Source: Leptolyngbya sp. SIO4C1 (lineage in GTDB: Bacteria; Cyanobacteriota; Cyanobacteriia; Phormidesmidales; Phormidesmidaceae). From it: 21,897 nucleotides of DNA. Every line of letters begins with the position of its first letter. Positions within the stretch are counted from its first letter, which is position 1. The stretch spans positions 1-21,897 of the forward strand of contig JAAHIA010000026.1 of assembly GCA_010671975.1 (NCBI GenBank), in the 5' to 3' direction. Positions 1 to 8,465 of this stretch are shown here, in pieces. The notes beneath the pieces were generated by a model. That model saw only the letters and a program-made list of their open reading frames with translations, was not told where the DNA came from and did not search any database. Both the position numbers and the translations under genes were made by a program.

Positions 1-2
1 GA

Positions 3-59
3 CTGCGCGATTCGTATCCCAGCTATCTCGATTTCGTCTGGCATCGCCATCTCACCTGA
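3..59 (+). CDS. possible C-terminal end of an upstream gene (partial)
   Basis: The window opens inside an open frame that ends with TGA at 57-59. It reads LRDSYPSYLDFVWHRHLT before the stop, with an ordinary amino acid mix. The other two forward frames also reach stops soon afterwards, so coding is only plausible. It could be the last codons of a gene transcribed in the same direction as the binding protein at 265, but 18 residues are too few to name a family. Confidence 0.3.
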   Translation: MRDSYPSYLDFVWHRHLT

Positions 60-264
60 TATAGACCGAGCTTAGCTGAATTGAACAGCTACAATCCCTA
101 ATTTTTCATTAACCCCTGAACGGATACGACCGAGCTTTACGTTAGAAAGGAACTGTTGAGCAGCCGCCTTAGGTACAGACGCAGTGTTTGATAGGCTTGA
201 ACGGCTGGCTGTTTCAGCTGGCTATTCAGCCAGTAGCAGGGGGGATGAACCTAATATCGTCAGT
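60..264 (+). promoter_or_regulatory. leader and probable promoter region of the solute-binding protein
   Basis: No gene is seen here if the binding protein starts at 265. The stretch holds a 10-bp direct repeat GACCGAGCTT at 64-73 and 128-137, a weak inverted repeat AGCTG/CAGCT at 74-90, and a clean hairpin CTGGCT-attc-AGCCAG at 218-233 that would lie in the mRNA leader. No convincing -35/-10 pair could be assigned by eye. An alternative GTG start at 184 would make the second part coding, but the peptide it adds precedes the signal sequence and looks non-genuine. Confidence 0.35.
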
Positions 265-2091
265 ATGATGAAGAAATCGCTGATTTATTTGCTTTTTGGG
301 CTCTTAGCAGCTGGTAGCGGGCTATCAGGATGCAGCACAGCGCCTGACGCTGCGCGCGCACCGGCAGCCGCCGTCGAGACCACCGAGTCAGAGCGCGATC
401 CAGAAGTCTTACGCCTGCTCTACAGCCGTATTCCCACCACGCTCAATCCACACTTGGCCAACGGCTATCAAGACTTTGAAATTGCCCGCATTGTCTATGA
501 GCCGCTCGCTAGCTACAACGCCGACGGTGCGCTGATGCCGATTCTAGCAGCTGAGATTCCCACTCGGGAGAACGGTGGCGTGGCCGCCGACGGTCGCTCG
601 GTCACCTGGCAGCTGCGACAAAATGTGCAGTGGTCAGACGGTAGGCCCTTTACGGCTAAAGACGTGGCGTTTACCTACCAGTTTGTGACGCAGCCGCAGA
701 CGGCCGCTGCCACTGCCAAGCACTATGAGGGGATTGAGACGGTCGAAGCCGTTGACGATCACACGGTCAAGATTACGTTTAAGCAGCCTACCCCCGCCTG
801 GCAGCATCCGTTCACGGGACAAAACGGCATGATTTTGCCTCGCCATATTTTTGAGAATGCCCTGGGTGATAAGGCTCGTCAGTCACCAGCCAACCTGCAG
901 CCGGTTGGCACTGGCCCCTATCGTTTTTTGAGCAGCGCTCAAGGAAAATGGCTGTTCGCACCGAACGATCGCTACCGTGACGGTGCCCCCTACTTTCGGA
1001 TGGTAGAAGTGCAGGGCGGTGTGGCTCCCTATGCGGCGGCACGTTCCGTCCTTAAAACTGGTGAGGCTGACTTTGCCCACAATCTGCAGCTGGAGGTGAG
1101 CGATCTCACGGCGCTAGAGGCGGCTGGCACGGGTGAACTGGTAACGGCATTTGGCAGTCAGGTAGAGCGGATTATGCTAAATCCGACCGATCCGAACCGG
1201 GCTACCGAATCGGGAGAAAAGTCTAGCCTCGACTATCCGCATCCGTTTTTAAGCGATGTGAGGGTGCGCCAGGCAATTGACTATGCTATTAATCGCAGTG
1301 CGATCGCGGCGCAGCTCTATGGCAATTTTGGCAAGCCAACTTCGCAGCTGCTGGTCGCGCCTCAGGAATATGTTTCCACTAAAATCGACTACGAGTACAG
1401 CCCGGAAAAGGCCCGAGCGCTGCTGGACGAAGCCGGCTGGAAAGACACTGACGGCAACGGCATTCGCGATCAGGCAGACACAGAGATGACCGTCACTTTT
1501 CAGACGGCGGTCAATCCGGTCCGACAGCAGACGCAGGCGATGATCAAGGCCGATTTAGCGGCTGTTGGCATCGACGTCAACATCCAGCGAGTTCGCGTCG
1601 ATGACTTTTTCTCAGCTAACCCGGCTCAGACCAACAGCATCAATCACTTCTATGCCGACCTGCAGGAGTATGCGACCGGCAGCGATATTCCTGATCCAAC
1701 CATCTACATGAGCTGGTGGACCTGCGATGAGATTGCCACCCAGGCCAATCGCTGGCAGAAGCCTAACAACGCTCGCTACTGCAATCAGGCATACGATGCG
1801 CTCTGGCAGGCTGCTAGCCGCGAGCTCGATCCGGCGCAGCGCGTTGCTCTGTTTAAAACCATGGACGAGCTGCTGGCTCAAGACGTTGCCGTGCTGCCCA
1901 TTGTGCATCGGGCTTTGGTAAACGGCATTCACCAGCGAATCGTTGGCTATGCCGCTACCCCCTGGGACGTTAGCACCTGGAACATTGCCAAATGGAAAGT
2001 TGTGGAGCCAGCTGAAGCACTACCAGAAGCGGTTGAAACCCAAGCTGACGATGCGACCGAACCCGATACGACACGGCCTCAAGTGCCCTAG
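265..2091 (+). CDS. ABC transporter substrate-binding lipoprotein, SBP_bac_5 (peptide/nickel) family
   Basis: Extracytoplasmic solute receptor of an ABC importer, of the DppA/OppA/NikA type that binds oligopeptides, dipeptides or metal chelates and hands them to a membrane permease. From ATG 265 (608 aa) the protein begins MMKKSLIYLLFGLL, a typical lipoprotein signal with lipobox LSGC and lipidation Cys at residue 23. It then has a low-complexity Ala/Glu linker and the family fold. Visible family signatures are WSDGRPFTAKDVAFTY (from residue 123), GTGPYRFL and VRQAIDYAINRSAI. The tail is acidic and disordered-looking. The start at 265 was preferred to GTG 184 because the extra 27 residues would bury the signal peptide; no strong ribosome site is seen for either. 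No permease or ATPase lies next to it, so the partner must be elsewhere or upstream of the window. The substrate cannot be told from sequence. The stop overlaps the convergent DUF1232 gene by 4 bp. Confidence 0.9.
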   Translation: MMKKSLIYLLFGLLAAGSGLSGCSTAPDAARAPAAAVETTESERDPEVLRLLYSRIPTTLNPHLANGYQDFEIARIVYEPLASYNADGALMPILAAEIPTRENGGVAADGRSVTWQLRQNVQWSDGRPFTAKDVAFTYQFVTQPQTAAATAKHYEGIETVEAVDDHTVKITFKQPTPAWQHPFTGQNGMILPRHIFENALGDKARQSPANLQPVGTGPYRFLSSAQGKWLFAPNDRYRDGAPYFRMVEVQGGVAPYAAARSVLKTGEADFAHNLQLEVSDLTALEAAGTGELVTAFGSQVERIMLNPTDPNRATESGEKSSLDYPHPFLSDVRVRQAIDYAINRSAIAAQLYGNFGKPTSQLLVAPQEYVSTKIDYEYSPEKARALLDEAGWKDTDGNGIRDQADTEMTVTFQTAVNPVRQQTQAMIKADLAAVGIDVNIQRVRVDDFFSANPAQTNSINHFYADLQEYATGSDIPDPTIYMSWWTCDEIATQANRWQKPNNARYCNQAYDALWQAASRELDPAQRVALFKTMDELLAQDVAVLPIVHRALVNGIHQRIVGYAATPWDVSTWNIAKWKVVEPAEALPEAVETQADDATEPDTTRPQVP

Positions 2092-2375
2092 CGCGCCTGC
2101 ACGTCAATCACGGGCTCATCGGCTGTATTAGCCTCAGCGTTCGGGCGCTGACGCCGATTGGCCAGCAGGTCAGTTGCCAGCTGAGATAGCTCCGCGATCA
2201 GCAGCGTCGCCAAAAGGCCATCGTCAATCCAGCCCACGATCGGTAGAAAGTCCGGCGAAATATCAATCGGGCTCACTAAATAGAGCAGCGTCCCAGCAAT
2301 GATCAGCCAGCGATACTTTGGGTGACGCAGCGTCTGACGGTACCAGTCGTAGAAGGACTCAACCAAATTTTTCAT
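2088..2375 (-). CDS. DUF1232 (YkvA-type) small membrane protein
   Basis: A 95-residue protein of the DUF1232/YkvA family, whose function is not established. The diagnostic motif is present: SPID at residues 35-38, PDF at 41-43, then GWIDD at 48-52. It sits inside two hydrophobic stretches (about 22-36 and 44-62) that probably form a helical hairpin in the membrane. The N-terminus is basic and aromatic, and the C-terminal 25 residues are polar. The gene is convergent with the binding protein and their stop codons overlap (CTA at 2088-2090 against TAG at 2089-2091). It appears to be a single-gene unit. Family assignment is firm; the role is unknown. Confidence 0.85.
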   Translation of the reverse strand: MKNLVESFYDWYRQTLRHPKYRWLIIAGTLLYLVSPIDISPDFLPIVGWIDDGLLATLLIAELSQLATDLLANRRQRPNAEANTADEPVIDVQAR

Positions 2376-2689
2376 ACGAATTTCCTCAGCTGTGTTGCCC
2401 TTTGATCGTCCTGAATAGACGGTGGTTTTACGAGTGAGGAAAACCCGCCTGTGCTAGGTGGACTGCCGCCCAGACGGCACCGGTGCCGAAGCGGATTGGT
2501 GACAGACGACGCGGTCAAAAATCCGTAGAGATGTAACAATTCGACACACATTCATCAACAAATATTCGTATATCTGCTGTCTGACGGACGTTGGGTAACC
2601 CGATATATTGCTTAGAGAGTGTTTCTTGCCCAGACAGTTAACCCCTTGCTGGGGCAACGGCTGGAGTTCTTAATCTGAGGATCTGAGTC
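2376..2689. promoter_or_regulatory. divergent intergenic region with palindromes
   Basis: These 314 bases separate two divergent genes and hold no convincing ORF. They contain a perfect 14-bp palindrome CGGCACCGGTGCCG at 2475-2488, whose left half can also pair as TGCCG/CGGCA (2464-2479), and a short CCCC-ttgct-GGGG hairpin at 2642-2654. The middle part (about 2520-2620) is AT-rich and is the likely promoter area. A GAGG at 2677-2680 is a well placed ribosome site for the gene at 2690. Confidence 0.4.
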
Positions 2690-3337
2690 ATGATGCAACC
2701 GACTGCACTGCTGGAGCGGTCTGAGCAGGCCAAAGCAGAGGCTAAGGCAATTGCCACGATTATTGAGCAGGCTCTGCGACCTCAAGGTGTCCGGGTTAAA
2801 GCCAAATGTTCAGCAGGGCGGCTCAGTCTGCTGCTTGAGAGCCGGCAAACGCCCAGTCGACAGCGTCTCATTCCGCTGGTGGCGCGACAGCTAGCACGGC
2901 TGCAACTAGACCGCAGGATGCAGCAAATCTACATCTACGGTCGGCGGATGGGTAGTCGCTCAGTGGCGTGGGGAGCCGCGCTGAGACAGTCTGATACGTC
3001 AGCGAGTCGATCGGTCCGACCGCTCAACGTGGTTTCACGCCGTGCGCTGGGCAATGCGCATGCGGATGAAGATGGCTTTATTGAGCAAACTCGCTTGGCC
3101 ATCATGCAGGCTATCGGCTGCGAAACGGTCTTGGTGGACGTAGAGCTTGAGGGTTCGGAGCTGCTAATTGCTCTAGAAGCCTATCTGCATCCGTTTGATG
3201 CCAAGACCTACGTGCGCGCTATCCAGCAGGCGCTCACCCAGGTTGATCTCGGCAACCTCAAAGTGGCGAAGCTCTACTATCGGCATCTTAAAACGCAGAC
3301 CATGCTGCCAATTAAAGCAATCGTGCTAAAGCGCTAG
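2690..3337 (+). CDS. unrecognised protein with two similar alpha/beta halves
   Basis: A 215-residue soluble protein that I cannot name. It seems to be built from two related blocks of about 73 residues. Block one (residues about 21-94) has helix, strand, a second strand (LSLLLESRQTP), helix (LIPLVARQLARL) and a strand ending QQIYIYGRRMG. Block two (about 137-209) follows the same order, with ELLIALEAYLHPFD, YVRAIQQALTQV and VAKLYYRHLK. A basic, serine-rich linker joins them. My impression is that this small unit recurs in other cyanobacterial proteins, but that is memory, not a search result. Ribosome site GAGG lies at 2677-2680. Its stop overlaps the menE stop on the other strand by 3 bp. 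No signal peptide or membrane segment is seen. Confidence 0.75.
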   Translation: MMQPTALLERSEQAKAEAKAIATIIEQALRPQGVRVKAKCSAGRLSLLLESRQTPSRQRLIPLVARQLARLQLDRRMQQIYIYGRRMGSRSVAWGAALRQSDTSASRSVRPLNVVSRRALGNAHADEDGFIEQTRLAIMQAIGCETVLVDVELEGSELLIALEAYLHPFDAKTYVRAIQQALTQVDLGNLKVAKLYYRHLKTQTMLPIKAIVLKR

Positions 3338-4668
3338 CTGAGCATTTTCTCTATCTGCTGCCGGTCAATCTTGCCCTGCGCGTTGCGCGGTAGCGCCGCC
3401 ACTGCCTGCCAGCGCTTAGGCTGCTTGTAGCGACTGATCTGTCCGCTTAGCGCCGCCGCCAGCGTAGACGGTGTGACCGTCGCGCTGATGGGCACATAGA
3501 GCGCCGTCACCCGCTGGCCCCAGTCCGGGTCGGGTAGCCCCACCACGCAGACGTCGCTCACCTGCTGCGTCGCCCAGATTGCAGCTTCGACCTCGGCCGG
3601 AAACACATTCTCTCCGCCCGTGATGATTTTTTGGCTGCGCCGACCGACAATATGCAGCTCGCCCTGGCGGTCAAAGTAGCCTAGGTCATCTGGATAGAAG
3701 CAGCGGCCAATGGGCTGCCCCACATAGCCGCCGGCCAGCGCCGCTGAGCAAATGGCCAGCTGCCCAATCTGGCCAGCGGCCAGCGACTCTCCTTGCTCGT
3801 TTTGAATGTCTACTTGGGCATGGGGCAAGACCTGCCCGCTGCTGCGGCTGCCGGTGCGAAAGGCAGCCGGCTTGAGCGTAGCAATTTGAGCAGCGGTCTC
3901 TGTCATGCCGTAGGTGAGTGCAACGGGCAGCGACGCTGCCTGTTGCAGCAGCTGCGGCCAGGCCGGTGCTCCCCCCAGTAGAATGGCTCTAAACTGTGCT
4001 AGCCAGCCGGCCTGGGCAGCCGCGAGTAGCCGCTGCAGCTGCGTGGGTACCAGTGAGATAAACCAGGCAGACGTTGGCGATATCAGCGGCTTGCCTAGCT
4101 GCAGCTCGCGAAAGGGCTGCACTATCAGCTGCCCGCCAGAAATCCAGCTGCGCAAAGCCTGCATCAGGCCGCTGACGTGATGCAGGGGCAGCACACAGTA
4201 GGCGCTAGCGGGAGGGCTGCCAAAGTAGTCAATGAAGCCTTGAGCAGCGATCGCGAGCGTTTGCCAGGTATGGATGACAAAGCGCACTCGGCCAGAGGTG
4301 CCTCCGGTGGGAATCAGCAGGCGGCTGACTGGGCTAGGCGGCAGGCTTGAGCCACCTGGCTTAAGTACTTTACCTTGGCAGCGGTCGGGTCTCAGCTGCG
4401 CTGATGCCTGCTGCCACTCGCGCGCCTGCCAGGCCGGATTGGCGATCGCCACGTCCCAGCCTTCCAACCCGGCCGCCCAGCAGGTGGCAAGAAATAGAGA
4501 CGGCTCTGATTCACACAGCAGCAGCAGCGGCTGCGCCGTTGGGCGCTGTGCCAGCTGCCGACGCTGCTGCTGCACCAGGGCCGCAAACTGCTCGGGCGGA
4601 TAGCCCAGCAGCCAGTCAGTCGGCCGACGAGCGGCCCAGAGCGCTGCTGGGGTTACAGCTGCTGCCAT
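3334..4668 (-). CDS. menE: o-succinylbenzoate-CoA ligase (MenE)
   Basis: Acyl-CoA synthetase that adenylates o-succinylbenzoate with ATP and loads it onto CoA, giving OSB-CoA, the substrate of MenB in phylloquinone synthesis. The ANL-superfamily motifs are in order: phosphate loop IPTGGTSGRV (119-128), YGMTE (253-257), DDLG (327-330), hinge region GGENVFPAEVE (351-361), and the C-terminal catalytic lysine in NAQGKIDR (K433). At 444 residues it is slightly short for the superfamily, as is usual for MenE. The N-terminal domain is reduced and Gln/Ala-rich. The ATG at 4668 lies inside the end of menC (16-bp overlap), which implies translational coupling. It is the last gene of the menA-menC-menE unit. 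The combination of motifs and neighbours makes MenE much likelier than another acyl-CoA ligase. Confidence 0.93.
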   Translation of the reverse strand: MAAAVTPAALWAARRPTDWLLGYPPEQFAALVQQQRRQLAQRPTAQPLLLLCESEPSLFLATCWAAGLEGWDVAIANPAWQAREWQQASAQLRPDRCQGKVLKPGGSSLPPSPVSRLLIPTGGTSGRVRFVIHTWQTLAIAAQGFIDYFGSPPASAYCVLPLHHVSGLMQALRSWISGGQLIVQPFRELQLGKPLISPTSAWFISLVPTQLQRLLAAAQAGWLAQFRAILLGGAPAWPQLLQQAASLPVALTYGMTETAAQIATLKPAAFRTGSRSSGQVLPHAQVDIQNEQGESLAAGQIGQLAICSAALAGGYVGQPIGRCFYPDDLGYFDRQGELHIVGRRSQKIITGGENVFPAEVEAAIWATQQVSDVCVVGLPDPDWGQRVTALYVPISATVTPSTLAAALSGQISRYKQPKRWQAVAALPRNAQGKIDRQQIEKMLS

Positions 4669-5648
4669 AGCTTATGCCAGTCCATCTGCCGAAACTGATC
4701 GAGTGGAAACCACTGCTGTGTGCCAAAGCCTAGGGCACGCTGTGGATAGTAGGGCGCAATCGCCGCGAGCTGTAGCGCTAGATCAATCACCGCCTGTCGG
4801 CCAATCGCCGTTTCAAACACCGACGACAATACGCAGTCAATCGGGTGAGCCAGGCAAAACTTTTTGAGGCGGCTGGGCGCGCCTGCGATCGCGGCCTTGA
4901 TGACGTAGACGCCTTCCCAGCCCTGATAGTAGTGCGCCTTCAGCTGCTCTAGCGTCGCCACCGACTCATCGAGCGCCAGCGACGTGCGGTAGCGCTGACT
5001 CAGCTTCAGCATGGTGGCAAACTGCTTGGGCGGCAGCGGCTGCTCGATAAATTCAAGCCGGGCCGCATTGGGGCTGTCTAGCGTGCTGTCGCACCAGTCT
5101 AGCCAGTAGCGGGCCGTCAGTTCGTCTAGATTGCCGTTGGCATCGAGGCGCAGGCTAGCTCCTGGCGGCAGCTCATAGAATAGCTTTTCAGCCTGGCGCA
5201 TCTCGTCTGAGACCGCCGCCACCCCAATTTTCCATTTGAAGGTGCGATAGCCCATCTCCCAAAGTGCCAGCCAGCTGGTGTGGGCTGCTTCGCCAGTGGG
5301 CAGCAGCGCGCTGTAGTGTGCCGGCGACAGTTCGGCATGGTGCAGGCTGCGGGCCAGATTGCTAAAAAGTGTTTCAAAGCCAAACTGGCAGGCCGGCAGC
5401 GTTGGCAAAATTGAAAACAGCGTTGCTTCAGAGAGCTGAGTTGGCAGCTGCGCGCAGAACTGTAGCGCCTGATCCAGCGTTTCTGAGCCAAACCAGGGCA
5501 GCGGGGCAATCTCGCCATAGCCGCAGCGTCCCTGTTCGCTGGTCAGCTTCAGGATGATGCCCTCGCGCACCTGCCAGAGTCCGTAGCGAGTCGCCAACGC
5601 TCGGCGAAAAGGCCGCCGATAGGGTCGAAACTCAAAGCGATACACCAT
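4653..5648 (-). CDS. menC: o-succinylbenzoate synthase (MenC)
   Basis: Enolase-superfamily enzyme that dehydrates SHCHC to o-succinylbenzoate, the step before MenE. The catalytic set can be read directly: K-x-K in FKWKIG (K138 and K140), metal ligands D169 (LRLDANGN), E202 (EFIEQPL) and D227 (LALDES), and the opposing lysine K251 (YVIKAAIAG). The N-terminal capping domain is residues 1 to about 110 and the barrel follows. Length (331 aa) is usual for the family. ATG 5648 begins 3 bp after the menA stop, and the 3' end overlaps menE by 16 bp, so the three are co-transcribed. Because MenC sequences diverge widely and overlap with N-acylamino acid racemases, the menA/menE neighbours are an important part of this call. 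Confidence 0.93.
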   Translation of the reverse strand: MVYRFEFRPYRRPFRRALATRYGLWQVREGIILKLTSEQGRCGYGEIAPLPWFGSETLDQALQFCAQLPTQLSEATLFSILPTLPACQFGFETLFSNLARSLHHAELSPAHYSALLPTGEAAHTSWLALWEMGYRTFKWKIGVAAVSDEMRQAEKLFYELPPGASLRLDANGNLDELTARYWLDWCDSTLDSPNAARLEFIEQPLPPKQFATMLKLSQRYRTSLALDESVATLEQLKAHYYQGWEGVYVIKAAIAGAPSRLKKFCLAHPIDCVLSSVFETAIGRQAVIDLALQLAAIAPYYPQRALGFGTQQWFPLDQFRQMDWHKLWQQL

Positions 5649-5651
5649 GCT

Positions 5652-6557
5652 TTAAAGGCGGCTTGCCGCCAGGAAGCCGCCGCACAGCAGCAGCCCGCTG
5701 CAGAGGTGAAAGCGAATAGCCACGAATTTAGCATTCTGGACCCGCTCGGGCTGCGCATGGTAGCGAGCAACGTGCCAGCAGAGCTGATAGGCAAACGGCA
5801 GGCTCAGCAGCAGCAGCAGCGCTGAAGATGGAAACAGCCCGACTCCTACGCCGCCGAGCGCGATCGCAAAAACGCTGCCGCACAGCCAGGGCAGCAGCTG
5901 CGCTCCGCGCTGCGTGCCTAAACGCACAATGGGTGAGCGCTTGCCGGCAGCCAAATCGTCGGCAACCTGATGAAAGTGAGAGCAAAACAGCACCAGCGTC
6001 GTGGTGATGCCGACCATGCCGGCTGCCCCAGCGGCGCTGTAGGACCAGCTCTGAGTTTGGCTATAGTAGGCCGCCATCACCCCTAGCCCAAAGCTGACGA
6101 AGCACAGCGGCTCTCCTAGCCCCTGGTAGCCCAGCCGAAACGGCGGCCCCTGATAGAGATAGCCCAGCCCGCAGCAGACTAAAATTAGCCCCAGCACGGT
6201 GATGTCTTGCTGCCAGAGTGCGATAGCTAAGATGCCGGCAATCCCTAGCGCCAGACAGAGATTGCCCAGGCCAAAAATGAGCGCCCGGTTGCGGGTGAGG
6301 TTGACCAGCGAATGATGCTTGTTTTGATCAATGCCGGTCTCTGCATCGAAGACGTCGTTGCTCAGATTTTCCCAAACTAAAAGCAGCACCGCTGACAGCA
6401 AAAATATCCAGAAAACACCGCTGTGAAACTGGTCTGTCTCAGCGTAGGCAATGGCGCTGCCAACTAAAATGGGCATGACGGCAACGCTGTACATGGGCGG
6501 CTTAAGCGCGGCTAGCCAGAGCTGCTTATCCGGTTGACGAACGGCGTGAGGGGTCAT
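5652..6557 (-). CDS. menA: 1,4-dihydroxy-2-naphthoate phytyltransferase (MenA)
   Basis: UbiA-superfamily membrane prenyltransferase that attaches the phytyl (prenyl) tail to 1,4-dihydroxy-2-naphthoate, giving demethylphylloquinone for photosystem I. The first Asp-rich motif is NDVFDAETGID (N67 to D77), followed by the basic NLTRNR. The second Asp-rich region is HQVADDLAAGKRSP. About eight or nine hydrophobic helices are seen, as expected. I chose ATG 6557 (301 aa); a TTG at 6575 in the same frame would add six residues, and neither has a clear ribosome site. It is the first gene of menA-menC-menE; the menC start follows after 3 bp. Upstream lies a shared divergent region with the DUF3352 gene, including an inverted repeat at 6597-6610. 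Confidence 0.93.
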   Translation of the reverse strand: MTPHAVRQPDKQLWLAALKPPMYSVAVMPILVGSAIAYAETDQFHSGVFWIFLLSAVLLLVWENLSNDVFDAETGIDQNKHHSLVNLTRNRALIFGLGNLCLALGIAGILAIALWQQDITVLGLILVCCGLGYLYQGPPFRLGYQGLGEPLCFVSFGLGVMAAYYSQTQSWSYSAAGAAGMVGITTTLVLFCSHFHQVADDLAAGKRSPIVRLGTQRGAQLLPWLCGSVFAIALGGVGVGLFPSSALLLLLSLPFAYQLCWHVARYHAQPERVQNAKFVAIRFHLCSGLLLCGGFLAASRL

Positions 6558-6596
6558 TGGCGATCGCAAGAACAAGAGACTAGGTCAGGAAACCCG

Positions 6597-6610
6597 TACA
6601 GGAACCTGTA
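6597..6610. promoter_or_regulatory. inverted repeat upstream of menA, candidate operator
   Basis: TACAGG-aa-CCTGTA is a perfect 6+2+6 inverted repeat 39 bp before the ATG of menA, in the 198-bp divergent interval 6558-6755. Its size and symmetry fit a dimeric repressor site or a short leader hairpin. There is no direct evidence of use. Confidence 0.3.
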
Positions 6611-6755
6611 GAGAGGCGTGATAGCCAGGGTTTAGCATATCTTCAAACTGTGGCAACCGGCTCAATCGTTATGCAATCTTCACTCAACCAGGTTCCTTTG
6701 CTAGAGTGTCAGGGCAAGACTGTGTGCTGCTGTCTGAGCGGCGATTGAAGGGGCT

Positions 6756-8462
6756 ATGAAAGGGGTAATCGAAAAGGTCAGAGCCTGGCGGCAGGCCAAG
6801 CCGCCGCTGCTGTTTACGGTAGGCACTGCAGCGCTGCTGGTGGCGGGTGGCGCTGTGGCCTACTGGGGACTGAGCCAGTCGCGCAGCGGTCTGCCGGCTG
6901 GGATTCGGCTGGTGCCGCAGGATGCGCTGATGACGCTGAGCATCAGTACGCAAGAAAATCAGTGGAACCGTCTGCGCCAGCTGGGTACACCGGAAACTCA
7001 GCAGGAGTTAGACAATCTGCTAATTGAATGGCGCGATCGGCTGCTAACCGCCAACGGCTATCGCTTTAGGCCAGATATTAAACCGTGGTTGGGCAACCAG
7101 ATAACGGTGGTCTTTTTGCCGGCCGAATCGGCAGCTGACCCTAGCCAGTCGCAGGAAAGCACGCAGATGGTGGCAATTTTACCGATTGCCGACGCCGGCA
7201 AGGCCCAGGCGCTGATGGCAGAGCCTAAGGGCAGCACCCGCTGGGTCGGTCGCGACTATAAAGGGGTCCAGATTCAGTCGGTTAAAACCCCTACTGGCGA
7301 GACGCTTGAAACCGCTGTGATTGGCAAAGACTGGCTGATTGTCGGCAACACCGGCAGCGGCGTTGAACAGATCATTGATATTTCAAGCGGGGCCGCTTCG
7401 GTGTTTGATACGGCCGGCTATCGTCAGGCGCTGCAGCGCATCAGCGACCCGCAGGCCTTTGCCCATCTCTATGTCAACCTGCCGGCGGCCAGTCAGGCGC
7501 TAACGGCCAGCCCGAACGGCCTGCCACTCAGCGGCAGTGAAGGCTTTGCGGCATCCCTGTCGCTCAACGCTAGCGGCCTGCAGGTGATCGGTACCAGCTG
7601 GCTGCCGGCCGATAGCGATCGCAGCTATGCCGAGCTCAAAAATGCGCCTAGCGAAATGCCTCGCCGCCTGCCTGCAGCCTCGCTGCTGATGGCTTCGGGC
7701 AGCAGTTTGCAGCAGCTTTGGCAAGATCTCAGCGAGGCGCCCGGGCCGCTACCGCTGCTACCGTTTCGCCCAGAAAATCTCAAGGCGGGGTTACAAAATA
7801 CGACCGGGCTGCGTCTAGAAGAAGACCTGCTGCCCTGGATGGACGGCGAGTTTGCCTTTGCGCTGCTGCCGCCTGCCGCTGCGACTGATGCGCGTCCGGT
7901 GGATACCGGTCAGCTGCTGCTGATGGTGCAGGCCAGCGATCGCGAGGCGGCTGAGGCTACATGGGAAAAGCTAGACGAGGTGATGGCCAGCCGCTACCGC
8001 TACACGGTAGAAACCACCGAGCTAGCCGATCAGCCGGTGACCCAGTGGGTTTCGCCGTTTGAAGGCATCCAGATGAGCCACGGCTGGCTAGAGGGCAACG
8101 TCACCTATCTGGGGGTAGGGCTGGGGCTGCCGGAGGCAATTTTGCCGCGACCCCAGACTTCGCTAGCCGAAACCAGCCTCTTTCAGGCTCTTACGGCGGG
8201 TACGCCCAAAGCCAATACCGGCCGATTTTTGATTGATTTAGCCAGCATCAATCAGCTGCAGGGCGCGCTGCCCATTCCACAGCTTTCACCCGGCAACGCG
8301 GTTTTGACGACGGCGCTGCAGGCGATTGGCGTGACAACCACGGTGAATAGCGATCGCAGCGTCAGCTACGACATTCAGGTAAAACTGGCTAAAAACAATC
8401 GCTCAACAGCGCTGCCCGAGGCACCCTCAGAAGAGGCCGAAGAAGACGCCGAAGCTGAGTAG
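6756..8462 (+). CDS. DUF3352 family membrane-anchored protein
   Basis: A 568-residue protein of the DUF3352 family, common in cyanobacteria and of unknown function. After a short basic cytoplasmic start there is one membrane helix (about residues 18-40, LLFTVGTAALLVAGGAVAYWGL). A long domain outside the membrane follows, beginning with the characteristic segment GIRLVPQDALMTLSI and WLGNQITVVFLP. The rest alternates beta-strands and helices in a way that suggests two similar halves. The C-terminal 25 residues are very acidic (EEAEEDAEAE). ATG 6756 is preceded by GAAGGGG, a fair ribosome site. The gene is divergent from menA and ends 3 bp from the stop of the convergent TPM gene. Orientation suggests the bulk is periplasmic or lumenal; the role is unknown. 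Confidence 0.85.
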   Translation: MKGVIEKVRAWRQAKPPLLFTVGTAALLVAGGAVAYWGLSQSRSGLPAGIRLVPQDALMTLSISTQENQWNRLRQLGTPETQQELDNLLIEWRDRLLTANGYRFRPDIKPWLGNQITVVFLPAESAADPSQSQESTQMVAILPIADAGKAQALMAEPKGSTRWVGRDYKGVQIQSVKTPTGETLETAVIGKDWLIVGNTGSGVEQIIDISSGAASVFDTAGYRQALQRISDPQAFAHLYVNLPAASQALTASPNGLPLSGSEGFAASLSLNASGLQVIGTSWLPADSDRSYAELKNAPSEMPRRLPAASLLMASGSSLQQLWQDLSEAPGPLPLLPFRPENLKAGLQNTTGLRLEEDLLPWMDGEFAFALLPPAAATDARPVDTGQLLLMVQASDREAAEATWEKLDEVMASRYRYTVETTELADQPVTQWVSPFEGIQMSHGWLEGNVTYLGVGLGLPEAILPRPQTSLAETSLFQALTAGTPKANTGRFLIDLASINQLQGALPIPQLSPGNAVLTTALQAIGVTTTVNSDRSVSYDIQVKLAKNNRSTALPEAPSEEAEEDAEAE

Positions 8463-8465
8463 CGC

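Noticed and set aside
184..264. GTG start giving a 635-residue binding protein
   Set aside because: The extra 27 residues precede a complete lipoprotein signal peptide with lipobox, and contain no family similarity. ATG 265 is preferred.
1300..1307. GCGATCGC octamers spread over the window as operators
   Set aside because: They occur in and between genes without regard to promoters. They are HIP1 repeats, an expected genome-wide feature of many cyanobacteria.
3793..4670. Several plus-strand frames opposite menE (for example 4274-4603)
   Set aside because: They are shadows caused by high-GC codon usage of menE; Ser/Ala/Cys-rich and with no recognisable domain.
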